A stretch of 64,000 nt of DNA, from the NCBI GenBank assembly GCA_022410635.1, contig JAJVDF010000490.1, forward strand, positions 525,813 to 589,812. Reading direction: 5' to 3'. Positions 22,740 to 32,695 of the stretch are shown piece by piece. Source of the stretch: Tretioscincus oriximinensis (Eukaryota; Chordata; Lepidosauria; Squamata; Gymnophthalmidae). Under the pieces are notes generated by a model, which was not told where the DNA came from, ran no database searches, and saw only the letters and a program-made list of their open reading frames with translations. How positions within the stretch are numbered: position 1 is the stretch's first letter; each line of letters opens with the position of its first letter. Both the position numbers and the translations under genes were made by a program.

Positions 22740-22945
22740 GTCTCGTTTTAATCCATTTTCAGTCCATTTTCAAGATCACAGAATACATCAGCAAAGTAAC
22801 TAATCATTTTGTTTTCCTTTTATCTATCCCAAAGGTGATTTTGCTGTATTAGGCAATATTGATAGAAGACAGTTTTGACATTTTGCTGATGTGTTCTTTC
22901 ACTCTGAAAGTGAACTGAATCTGGATTAAATATGAACGCAGTCCT
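22740..22945. repeat. Imperfect palindrome in EDN3 intron 1
   Basis: TTTTAATCCATTTTCAGTCC..AATACATCAGCAAA is mirrored by TTTGCTGATGTGTTCTTTC..CTGGATTAAATATGAACG. A related pair of arms lies at about 22110-22320. Confidence 0.6.
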
Positions 22946-23649
22946 TCATCCTTGTATTGCAACTATCTGCAAAAATAAACTATGCTAAAATTTGGGGAAA
23001 GAATGATGAACAGAACTTATTATATTTCATTCCCTAAGATTATTGAGTTGTGTATTTTTGTCTGCAAGAGAACATTATTTAAAAACAACGCTAAACTTGG
23101 ATTTCCACATAAAAATCAGGATAGAGCTTTGCAACTTTATTGGGTGTGAAGAAATTACCCCCTTTCCCAGTGCAGCAGACATTAGAAGCTGCACGTGGTA
23201 AAATGTCTACTGTTCAACAGCCATTAAAAATGCAAATTCTATCCCTTTTTTATGTGGCAATCTTATGATAGTTAATTAATAAGTTAATAAAAATGTCCCC
23301 AAAATACTTATTTTATTTATTGACATTTTTATACCATCCTATACCTTATAACTGCAGGGTGGTTAACAATAAAAACACAATTAACATATAAGAAACAACT
23401 ACATCTAAAAATAGGGACGAGAGCAGTTTTCTCAGTCAAAGGCCAGGCCAAAGAGTTGTATCTTTAAGCGTTTTCTGAATGCGCTCAGAGATGGTGATTG
23501 ATGTACCTTGAGGGGGAGACTATTCCATAGTCTGGGGGCTGCCACAGAGAAGGCCTTATTCCGGGTTCCACCCTCTCTGCCACTGAGGGAGGTGCTGCAG
23601 ANAGGAGGGCCTCCCCTGCAGGTCTTAAGGTACGGGCAGGCTCATATGG

Positions 23650-23954
23650 AAGAAGAAGAACCAGGTTCTTATACCCTGCTTTTCTCACCTTTCAAAGGGA
23701 CTCAAAGCGGCTTACGCAAGGGTATTTTGCCCGAAAACTGACATTCTATCTTCCCCATCAAGCTGTGGTGTTTCCTAGGTATCTACTTGCTGTCAGTTGC
23801 AATTTCTTGCAATTCATGCTTTCAAATAGCTGGGTTGGCTAGAGCTACAGGCTAGTGGAAGGTGCTCACCCCTCCCCACGTCCGACACAGGGGTCCGAAA
23901 TCCGGTCTCCCAGATGGGAGATGGATTCCTTAGCTACTGAGCTATCCAAAGCCA
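23650..23954 (-). mobile_element. SINE family 2, full length, nested in L2-like LINE
   Basis: Reverse orientation from the AGAAGAAGAACC tail to the GAGCTATCCAAAGCCA head. The LINE continues on both sides. Confidence 0.85.
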
Positions 23955-24000
23955 TTCCTTTAGATATTTGGGAGCCAAGTTATGCAAGGCTTTATAGTCC

Positions 24001-24211
24001 AGCAAAGGAGCTAGCAGCACTTTGAGACTAACTTGAGAAAAGTGGGTGGCATAAGCTTTCGTAGACACGTCTACTTCTTCAGATGCATCTGAAGAAGTAG
24101 TCATGTCAATGAAAGCTTATGCCACCCACTTTTCTCAGGTTAGTCGCAAAGTGCTGCCATCTCCTTTGCTGACTTTCTACTAGACTAATACGGCTATTTC
24201 TCTGAAAAAGG
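24001..24211. mobile_element. Inverted pair of element ends (Penelope-like?)
   Basis: Two inverted copies of a unit containing GCAGCACTTTGAGACTAACT, GCATAAGCTTTCGTAGAC and CTTCTTCAGATG meet head to head at GATGCATC. One side ends TAGACTAATACGGCTATTTC. The sequence resembles the 3' ends of Penelope-like elements of reptiles. It interrupts an L2-like LINE. Confidence 0.55.
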
Positions 24212-24981
24212 CTTTATAGGTGAGAGTTAATATCTTGAATTGGGCTTGGTAGCAAACTGACAGCCAGTGCAGTTCTTTCAGGACCAATGTGATGTGTGTC
24301 CAGCCAGTGTATACAACATGTGGGTAAGTATCAGGTTTTCTTGAATCAAGGAATATTGTTCCAGAAATTAAGAGATCTGCCTTTGCACATCCAGATCACT
24401 TGCAGTATTGTAGAAGGGGCATGCTATGGCTTGCTGAAAAGTAACATACTATTTTAGCAAGATGCAATACTGCAGAGTTAATGTTCAGTTAAGCTCTGCA
24501 GGAAAGAACCTTTGATGGTCCCACCTCCATTAGTAGGGAAAGGGTCTTTTTGGAGGGTCTTTTTTGAGACCAAAACCTTGTTACACACATACTTTTGAAA
24601 TTGCTTCAGCCTTGAACTGGACTAAATTTGGGGGTGGAGTGGGGAGTTTTTTTCTGGTTTTCAGTCCAATTCCTTGGGACTGATTTAAAAGTATGTGTGT
24701 GAACAGACCCCTAGATTATGGAATTAATCTCCTTTCTAAGGTGCTTCTATCCCAGTGGTTCCCAACCTATTTTTGGCCATGCCCCACCTAAGCTTTGCTA
24801 AAATCCCGATGCTCCCCCTGATGTATAATTCTTATTATTCAAAAAGTGAACTCCTATTCACATGGTGGAAGCTTGCAAATTCTTGAATTGCTCTCTTCAA
24901 AAATCAGATTGCCTCCCTGTGCAGCCACGTTGGGAACTAGGGCTCTAACCCCTTTACTGCACGCAATGCATTTCAATAGAT

Positions 24982-25299
24982 CAGTGATTCCCAAATCACT
25001 GTGCAGGAGGTTTTCTGGTGTGGAGTCTCATGCATGGAGCCCAAATATCTTGGGTATCAGGGAGTTATCACTCTGGGCACCATTCCTGGAAGTAGTGACC
25101 AGAAGTAACATTTGTGATGTCACTTCCAACTGCAAGGTCACCATCCCCAGAAAAAGAGAGTGGAAGTGACATCATTTGACAATCCAACCTATGCTGCTCC
25201 TGTTGCTCCCCTCGCCGCCCCAATGGTAAAAAAAATCTTATTGCCCCCCTCAGAGACCCTGGGGGGAGGGGGGCATACGGACCACTTTGGGAATCCTTA
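24982..25299. mobile_element. hAT-like element with palindromic TGACATCA core
   Basis: 318 bp. Left end CAGTGATTCCCAAA, right end TTTGGGAATCC(TTA). The 8-bp target duplication caatagat flanks it exactly (24974-24981 and 25300-25307). Inside is the GTGATGTCACTTCC / GGAAGTGACATCA inverted motif also seen at 18304 and 30530. Confidence 0.8.
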
Positions 25300-25372
25300 C
25301 AATAGATGATGAATTAGCACCTTCTAACATTGGGATGAAATCGTAGTTTTAACTCTCACATGAGACAATCCA

Positions 25373-25540
25373 GCAAAGGAGCTAGCAGCACTTTGAGACT
25401 AACTTGAGAAAAGTGGTTGGCATCTGAAGAAGTAGACCTGTCTACGAAAGCTTATGCCAACCACTTTTCTCAAGTTAGTCTCAAAGTGCTGCTAGCTCCT
25501 TTGCTGGACTTTCTGCTAGACTAACACGGCTATTTCTCTG
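25373..25540. mobile_element. Second inverted pair of the same element
   Basis: Same family as 24001, but the two arms join at a different point (GGTTGGCATCTGAAGAAGTA). It ends TAGACTAACACGGCTATTTC. Confidence 0.55.
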
Positions 25541-26354
25541 AAATTGATTAACATGAGACAATGTTATTTCTGCCATATTCGTCAATAGATTGAAATTCAT
25601 TTTGTTCATTTTTTAAAAAATGTTTTGGCACATTACTGAAAAATAGTAATATCCATTGTAAAATTCAATGGTGGTAAAATGTAACAATGCAGAATGCATT
25701 TTTAAAAAATATTCCTCTTGTCTTGGATATTTTTCCTTTGCTCATAAAACGAAAGGTTGAAAACAAGTGGTTGAAAAATTCAGCTAGAAGAGCAATTTTG
25801 AGAAAAGAACATAAAAATGCACATGTTCAAACTTTTTTCAAATATGATAAGAAAATGGGTCCAAGGAACAAAAGGAATCCTGTATATATAAGATACCGAC
25901 GGGTACTGGAAGTCTGATTCAAAATAGCCTGGGGATGTATGGAAGACAGTTATGTTAGCTATCAAGACTTCACAGGTATTATAATAGATTAAGTAAATAT
26001 AAATATAGGTTGAGAGAATTGAAATTGAACTCATTCATAAATGGTTTGGAACGCTTACGCAGATACCTTACAAGATAGGCATAATTAGCCCTGTTTGCTG
26101 ATAATGTCATAACTATCAAATAATCTCTAACCTGATTTGCATTTACCTGATTTAATCCACTTTATTAGAAGTGGATTAGCTTGATCTGTCTTCTTTTGCA
26201 CAGGTTTAATAATCCTTTCTAGTGGATTACTGAGGCTGAACAAATAAGCTAATCTACTTCTAATTAAGTGGATTAAATTAGACCTATATTCATATGTGGT
26301 GAGATTGTGACATGCCCAAATTTGCTGAGGAAATCACAAGTAATCATTAGTATT

Positions 26355-26609
26355 GTTTATTTATTTATTTGTACTTGTATCCCGCCCTATACCCGAAGGT
26401 CTCAGGGCGGCCAACCATAGGGTGGCGCACGTAGATTTTGTTGCTTTGTCCACAACAGACACCATGTGGAGTAGGTGAGGCTGAGAGAGTTCAAAGAACT
26501 GTGACTGGCCCAAGGTCACCCAGCTGGCTTTCGTGGAGGTGTGGGGAATCGAACCTGGAGACTACCAGGTACGAGTCCAACACTCTAACCACTATACCAA
26601 ACTGGCTCA
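26355..26609 (-). mobile_element. SINE family 1, near full length
   Basis: Reverse orientation: (TTTA)n, then TATACCCGAAGGTCTCAGGG, the body, GGAATCGAACC (B box complement) and an AACTGGCTC head. Confidence 0.87.
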
Positions 26610-27634
26610 TGACTGGATTGGAAAAAAAGTATGCTATTAGAATACTTAAAGTTTGGAGGAAGGAGGTAATTATTGATGGTAACATAGTTGTTTGGCCCTA
26701 GTTTATGAATGGAAGAATGAAGCGTAAGTCATTGGAAAAGCTTAATGCAGAAACAAACTAATGTGTTTCGCTGTGTATTCTGTTCTGTTTTTGTACTATC
26801 TTGTAAGTGGGTGTTTAGTATTTGTCTATCATTAATAAAAATGGATACAAATAAAATAACATACATTGATAAAAATTGCTGCCTTTCCCTCCTGTGGGTA
26901 ATGTCCCCACTGATATCAACACATGTGCAGAATGAGGTAATAAGTACCAAGGTCAGCAGAAGCCAGAGGCCCCCATATTAAACCTTTCTGCTTTGATGCC
27001 TGATTTGGTTCAGTGCTAGGATGCATTGAGGCAGAAGACCCATCATTTTTGGTCCGGTGGACTTTTGTCTTATGGGTTTCCCTCGTCCCCAGTGCTGGCA
27101 AACTCTTCCGCTATTTATCTTAATCCCTTCAATCCAGTAGTGGGATTTAGCCAGTGGGATTTAGAACCAGTACCTCTTTGTTTTGTTTGGTGAACCGGTT
27201 GTTGAACTACCCATGCCCTGCTTCCTGCCAGAAATGATGCCACTTACGATGTCACTTCCATCAGTTGGCATCCTTGAAAGAGAACCTTGCATCTGTGGCA
27301 GGTCAGGGCAGTGACTGAAGCTGCACCCTAAGGAAGTTTGTTGCTTTGTGGGTGAGTTCTTGGAGTGCCCATTCTCTGTGTATTAAAATATTGAGAAAAT
27401 AGCATAGTCGGATAGTTAGGGAATCTGAAGGGATTTAGGAATTCTATGGATTTGAATCCTACTCAGCCACGAAAGTTCCTGCCTCTTGGGTCCTTATTAC
27501 ACAATGCCTTTCTGACAGTTGTGGTACTTAGGGTCACCACGTGCATTGTATCCTAGATGTTTCCCTCATTGCCAGAGGACCATGATTACATCCCTCTGAT
27601 TTGGTTCATTTTCCCTCTTTCTTTCCGACTCCAG

Positions 27635-27911
27635 GCCAATCGCTGCCCATTGCTCATCCCTTGCTTCCCCCTAGCGGTGACGGGAGCAGCAGCAACGTTG
27701 GAGTGGGGTTACCGGAGCTACGTGGGAGGATTGGAAAAGAGAGCAAGACGACCACGGAACGGCTGTTCTTGGATAACAACAGCACTGTGGAGAGAATAAC
27801 TGGCCTGGGGGAAGCACACCGTAGAGCCAAGCGCTGCACTTGCTATACCTACAGGGATAAGGAGTGTGTTTATTACTGCCACCTCGACATCATTTGGATT
27901 AACACGCCAGA
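27635..27911 (+). CDS. EDN3: EDN3 exon 2: propeptide and mature endothelin-3
   Basis: The exon is bounded by a pyrimidine-rich tract ending in ccag and a consensus gtgagt donor. It starts in phase 1 and ends in phase 2. The first ~64 residues are a poorly conserved Ser/Gly/Thr-rich propeptide with one N-glycosylation sequon (NNST). The basic site RRAKR comes next and is read as a furin-type processing site. The mature 21-residue peptide (27835-27897) follows at once, with cysteines at positions 1, 3, 11 and 15 and the [14 protein letters not shown] core. The exon ends with INTPE of big endothelin; endothelin-converting enzyme cleaves family members between Trp21 and the next residue. Against human ET-3, Phe4 is Tyr and Lys7 is Arg; both are conservative. 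The four cysteines that form Cys1-Cys15 and Cys3-Cys11 are intact, so the hormone should be functional. Confidence 0.98.
27835..27897 (+). other. EDN3: Mature endothelin-3 peptide coding segment
   Basis: Twenty-one codons lie directly after the RRAKR processing site. Visible pattern: C-T-C-Y-T-Y-R, then [14 protein letters not shown]. The C-terminal hexapeptide HLDIIW, needed for receptor binding in the family, is unchanged. Tyr4 and Arg7 replace the human Phe4 and Lys7. Confidence 0.97.
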
Positions 27912-28139
27912 GTGAGTGGGGTTGAAATGCCTGCATAACTGGGCTGGGAAACTGGGAGTAAGTGTAAAACCACCCTGTGCAAACATTGCTGTCATACCGT
28001 GTTGGTCTTTTTGAAGGTGTGTGATTGGTTGTTGCTGGTTTCTGGGTGCAGTCTAATGGCACAGCATTCTTAGTTCGAGTACAAGACTGTCAAAGTTTGT
28101 ACCTATGGTTAGGGTACGTAAGCTGTTACGGAACAGGAG

Positions 28140-28262
28140 TGCCTGATTGATAGCTCTCCAGGTGTTCTTGAACTACAACTTCCAACATTCCAGTTGTTTT
28201 AGTGGAGTAGGTAAAGTACTGAAAGTGCAGTGGAATTCTGGGAGTTGTAGTTCAGAAACGTA
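28140..28262. repeat. Foldback with GGGAGTTGTAGTTC arms, copy 1
   Basis: GAACTACAACTTCCAACATT is mirrored by GAATTCTGGGAGTTGTAGTT. Likely a small foldback transposon. Confidence 0.6.
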
Positions 28263-28302
28263 GGATTACAATAATATCATTTATAATGCCCCTTTCACTA
28301 AA

Positions 28303-28488
28303 GAATGCCTCGCATAGCTTTTGTTACTTTCTCCACAATGGAGAGCCCTGTGAAGTATGTGGGGCTGAGAGAGTTCCAAAGAACTGTGACTGGTCACCCA
28401 GCTGGCTTCATGGAGGAGCGTGGAATCGAACCAGGAGATTACCAGGTAAGAGTCCAGCACTCTAACCCTTACCCCAGACTGGCTCTCA
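28303..28488 (-). mobile_element. SINE family 1, 3' truncated
   Basis: Reverse orientation; body and head present (GGAATCGAACC, AGACTGGCTC), LINE-type tail missing. Confidence 0.8.
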
Positions 28489-30275
28489 GTTGGGTACCCT
28501 GGCTATAGAGCATTAATGGTAGGAATCTTCCATGCCAGAACACGTCGGCAGTCCCAATATAAATTTATAAACCCTTTGTTAACCCCTAAATTTCAGTTTA
28601 CAGGCATATCTGTGAAGAAAAATATGGAAAGTGCTGGTAAAGAATTAATTTATTTTGAAAGAGTTAACAAGATATGAAGCTTTATATATGTATTTTATTT
28701 TTACATGAGGTTTCAAACAGATGATGTCCCTGTGGTAATCGCTGTGTGGAGCCAGTAAGTCTAAGACTAAATTGGCACATTCTCAAAGGTTAGCCATCTA
28801 GCATGCTAACATTGTTTTTATTGAGTGCTGTGGCTTGGTCCTAGGACCCTCGGGAGGGGCAAGATATCAGTGCAATAAAATAAATAAAGGTGGTTTTTTT
28901 TTTTAAAAAAAAAAGGTTTGTTCCAGGATGGGAGATAAATACGGGTAATGTTTTAAATTTACACGACTGTAACATTAAGGACTATAGAACAATCAGCATT
29001 CTATAAAAAGTGGGGTAGAAATATACCCCCAAATTGTAAATAAATGTGGAGTGGCATTTGCTTTTGTATTATGGGATTTTGTTCTTTTATTTTGTAATGT
29101 TAGAAAAGTGAATATTTTGGAATTTTATTCTAACTATGGTCCTTTCTGTGCTGGGTGGGTGTTTGCCACCTACATGTTAATCCTGATTATGGCAGATTCC
29201 AGAACTAGTCATGGGCCCCGTGCACATGGTGGGGTAAAACGCAAAAGAGGTAGAAAACTTGGCATAACCCAATTGCCTATCCATGCATACTTGCCTCCAA
29301 AATCCACATGGAGCTGGTGAGAGGAATGCATACAAAGGAAGGACCAGGAAGTCGATACTGCGCCTGGCAGCCAGCTGCGATCTACAGTCCTGCTGGCTGG
29401 CATCTTCTCACAGTATTGCAAGTCCTGCACAGCAATGGCAAACATCAGGGCTTGCAGGAAGCTACATATAGAAGAGTGGATTCAGGCTGATGTCAAGAAA
29501 ACATCAGCAATCTATTTTGTGACAATGGAGCATTTTCCAGGTAAGTCCCAGGTGGAAAACAAAAGCTCCTTTGNCCCATGCGTCTGAGGCATCATGAAGA
29601 ACTTACAATGCTGGTAGGTGAACCTCATGTGCCCATTTCCATAGCCTGCACCAGTGTGTGAATAGGAAGCCCCTGTTCTGAGGCATAATGAAGTATAAGG
29701 GTTAGTGCAGGAGAGACCTCTGTTCATGCCTGGCTTAGTTCAATTGGGAATGAAATAGAAACCCAAACGACTGTGCATGAGTGAAATAGAACTGCATATC
29801 ACTGTGCATTCTGTCACTCTTTTCAATTTGTTTTGCTTCAGGCAAATGGATACCAGATGGATACAAAGCAGCCAAATCAAAGGTGGGATTCAGTTACTGC
29901 CTTTGTTTAGCTATGGACATTTGACAGTAAACGATACCCTTTCCTGGTGTGGATCATGAGCTGTCATAAAGCTTTGCCTTGATAACATAAAAGAAGCTGA
30001 AATGAATCGGGCCACCGATTATCTTCTCCAGAATTTCTTTTCGTGCAAGAGCTCACCAATTGCTTCTGAGCATCTCCAGTAGAGCAAAACTTCCATCTGC
30101 TCTTTGTTCCCTGCCAAAGGCTTTTATAGACGTCCAACCTGGAAGGCAGTACATGGCTGTTCATTCTAGTAGCCAATGATAATTTCGCCTCCATGCATTT
30201 GCTTATTTAAAGTAAATTTTACTTATTAAAAACATTGTTAAATGAACTAAGCTGGTGTTGTCGTCACATTTTAAT

Positions 30276-30730
30276 CTGGGGTGGTGAACCTCTTCTTTCC
30301 CAGGGGCCATAACCCCTTCCCACCATGGGGCCATACCCTACACCATCCAGCCCACGGTCCCTCCTGACCAGGCCACACCCTTACACAGACCCATAAAACA
30401 GTTTTGGTAACTATATGAGAATCTCGCATAGTTTCTCACAAAAACAGTCCCTTGCATGTGCTCTGAGATAACTGGCGGGGGGCGGAGGGATGCCTGGAAA
30501 ATTTCCATCAGACGCTGTCAATTTACTGGAAGTGACATCATTTTTTATGTCACTTCTGGTATTTTCTTCTGGGAAAAATGGTGCCCAAAGTGACATCACT
30601 TCCTGCCCTGTGCCCACTTTGCGCATGAGATAAACCCGGGGTGCTCGAGATTTTTTGGCTCCCTGCCAGATATTTTGGTTCCAGGAGCTCCCATCATCAA
30701 TGCTCCCCAATCCTCTTGCCAAGGCGACCT
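30276..30730. mobile_element. Possible hAT-like element
   Basis: The left end CTGGGGTGGTGAACC resembles hAT ends. The flanks attttaat and gttttaat match at 7 of 8 bases. It contains the same inverted TGACATCA motif (about 30530-30600). The right end is degraded. Confidence 0.35.
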
Positions 30731-30800
30731 GTTTTAATATGTTTGGGTTTTTATTAACCACCTTGAGACCTTTGGGTATAGAGCAGTATAGAAATCTTAG
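30731..30800 (+). mobile_element. L2-like 3' tail
   Basis: TTTATTAACCACCTTGAGAC then CTTTGGGTATAGAGCAGTAT. Confidence 0.55.
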
Positions 30801-31351
30801 CTTTGATACTTTATTTATCTCTAATAATTTCAAATCTGTATTCAATTATGTATAATACGTACAGTGTATAATACAGGTGAAACCTCTTTATAAAGAACCC
30901 CTTTAAAATTCTCAATGTAACGAACAAATTAAGAAGTCCTGACAACATCACTGAGAGCAATATAAAAATGTCCTGCTATAACAAACCTCGTAACAAAGTT
31001 TCAGTGTAATAAACTGATCTTTGTGTTCCTGCCTATTCAGCAAGACCCTGTTATAAAGAACTGAAGTGCAAGAGGTGTGGAGCATTCAGTACATAGTAAG
31101 ATTTTTAAAGTGACAGGAAAGATTTGCAAACCACCAATGAATGTCAGGATTAAATCCTCAGAAACCTATAGATGATTGAGTCCTATGTAAAAGTAAATAC
31201 ATTTACTCTAGTGAAGATGGAAGGGGGCAAGGGAAAGGAGTTTGCAAGGAAAGACGGCAGTATAGACAGAGTATAGTATTTTAACAGAGTTAAAATAGTT
31301 CTTGCAATGGGATCTGGCATTTAACAATGCATTACTGTGATGACACTAATT

Positions 31352-32439
31352 CAGGGTGGATAAAAATCAATGTTTTTTTTNAAAAAAGTCAAAAAAATTG
31401 GATTTTTTTATTTAAATCGGATTTTTTTTATTTAAATCGGTTTTTTTCCAATAAACTGCTTTTTGAGGAAAATATTTTACCATCCAAAGGTTCTTCCATC
31501 ATGAGATAAAGCTGAGTTGTTTAACTCAGTAGAATAAAGGCTGTATATGTGTAACATTCACAATGCCATGCTCTTCCAGATGTTTCTGTAGGATTAGTGG
31601 GCAGTTTCTCTCCTATATTATCACAGACGCTCGCTTTACTTACGCAGTTCTCAAAACTGAATTTGACTCCGCAGAGGTCCCAGCCTCTTCTTCACAGCAA
31701 AAATGTTACAACATGAACAGAGTTGAGAAAAAAGACCTTAATCCTATTGTTCTACAAACCTATGAATACAGAATCAACCCCTTCAGTGCCAAGTCCAAGA
31801 AGTTAGACAATATGTTTCTGATTGTTTGGAGTGGAATAGATCTGCACAACACAAGAAGAATGTGAATCTAAGTGTGAGGAGGAGGAAGGGCAAGCAGACA
31901 AGAAAATGATAGTGAAACTTTGAGCACAATACTGCAGCATAGCCACAGACAGACAAGTCTGGATCTGCTTGTGTGTACTATCTGAGGTTTATTACATTCT
32001 TTCCTTATAATGGCAGCAGGCCGTAAAAGAGACCCAATTTGGGAATATTTTAATGAAGCTCCTTCGCCTATCGGTAAGGCAGGCATGCGTGCAAAATGCA
32101 AACGATGCAACAAATAACTTATGCTGTAATGTTATTGTTTCAGTTGAATAAATCTATTTAAATTGTTATTAAGGTCAGGATTATTTTTCTCCTTCCTGAG
32201 TACAACAGAACAGTGGTGTCCAAATATGAATGATTAACCCATTAAACTGGGGAGAAAAAAGTAATATAAAAATTGATTCTAAAAATCTTCATCTACTTGC
32301 ATGTTAAAATAGCAAGAACTAGTTTAGGTAGAAACTTTGATTTAAATCACTGGTTTAAATCAAACCTTACTGACTAGTGATTTAAATCGTGATTTAAATC
32401 GTGATTTAAATCAGTTAGATTTAAATCAAATCCACCCTG
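31352..32439 (+). mobile_element. hAT element with remnant transposase, 1088 bp
   Basis: Ends CAGGGTGGATAAAAATC and AATCAAATCCACCCTG, flanked by a perfect 8-bp duplication cactaatt (31344-31351 and 32440-32447). Subterminal arrays of ATTTAAATC occur at both ends (31400-31440 and 32335-32430), as expected for transposase-binding repeats. The interior keeps only the first part of a transposase frame (32010-32114). The rest is deleted, so it could only move with help from an autonomous relative. Confidence 0.92.
32010..32117 (+). pseudogene. Truncated hAT transposase N terminus (BED zinc finger)
   Basis: A 35-codon frame inside the hAT element begins MAAGRKRDPIWEYF and continues to CKRCNK before a TAA stop. 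The aromatic W-x-Y-F cluster followed by C-x-x-C is the first half of a BED zinc finger, the DNA-binding domain at the start of hAT transposases. The His/Cys half and the catalytic domain are absent. An adjacent upstream frame (31563-31865) lies in the same element and is not recognised. Confidence 0.7.
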
Positions 32440-32454
32440 CACTAATTGCTGTGC

Positions 32455-32695
32455 GAGCCAGTTTGATATAGGGATTAAAGTGCTGAACTCTTATCTGGTA
32501 GCCTCCCAGTTTGATTCCACAGTCCTCCATGAAGCTAGATGGGTGTCCTTGGGCCAGTCAGTTTTTTTAGAATTCTCTCAGCTCCACCTACTTCACAGGA
32601 TGTCTGTTGTGGAAAAAGCAACAAAAGCTTGTGGGTCTGGTTGGCCGCCCTGAGACGGTCAGGTATAGGGCGGGATATAAGTACAAATAAATAAC
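32455..32695 (+). mobile_element. SINE family 1, near full length
   Basis: GAGCCAGTTTGATATAGGG head, diverged B box GTTTGATTCC, CCCTGAGACGGTCAGGTATA tail and AAATAAATAA. It starts eight bases after the target duplication of the hAT element at 31352. Confidence 0.85.

Larger units (their letters stand above)
23310..24340 (-). mobile_element. L2-like LINE with nested SINE and inverted repeat
   Basis: Three segments, 24212-24340, 23966-24000 and 23310-23649, follow the L2-like order on the minus strand: ELHWLSV-like, then KALHNLAPKYL-like, then PYEPARTLRPAGEALL-like, then an AAATAAAT-type tail. A SINE (23650-23954) and an inverted element pair (24001-24211) split it. Confidence 0.75.
21243..27634 (+). 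other. EDN3: EDN3 intron 1
   Basis: 6.4 kb. It opens with two adjacent foldback copies, then imperfect palindromes at 22430-22590 and 22740-22945, a minus-strand L2-like LINE with nested insertions (23310-24340), a hAT element (24982-25299), an inverted repeat pair (25373-25535) and a SINE (26355-26609). I see nothing specific in 22950-23300, 25550-26350 or 26610-27630. Confidence 0.85.

Noticed and set aside
27835..27897. A sarafotoxin-type venom gene instead of a hormone
   Set aside because: Sarafotoxins are relatives of endothelins found in Atractaspis snakes. Here the peptide is an ET-3 in a normal hormone precursor with big-ET tail, endothelin-like domain and vertebrate EDN3 exon structure.
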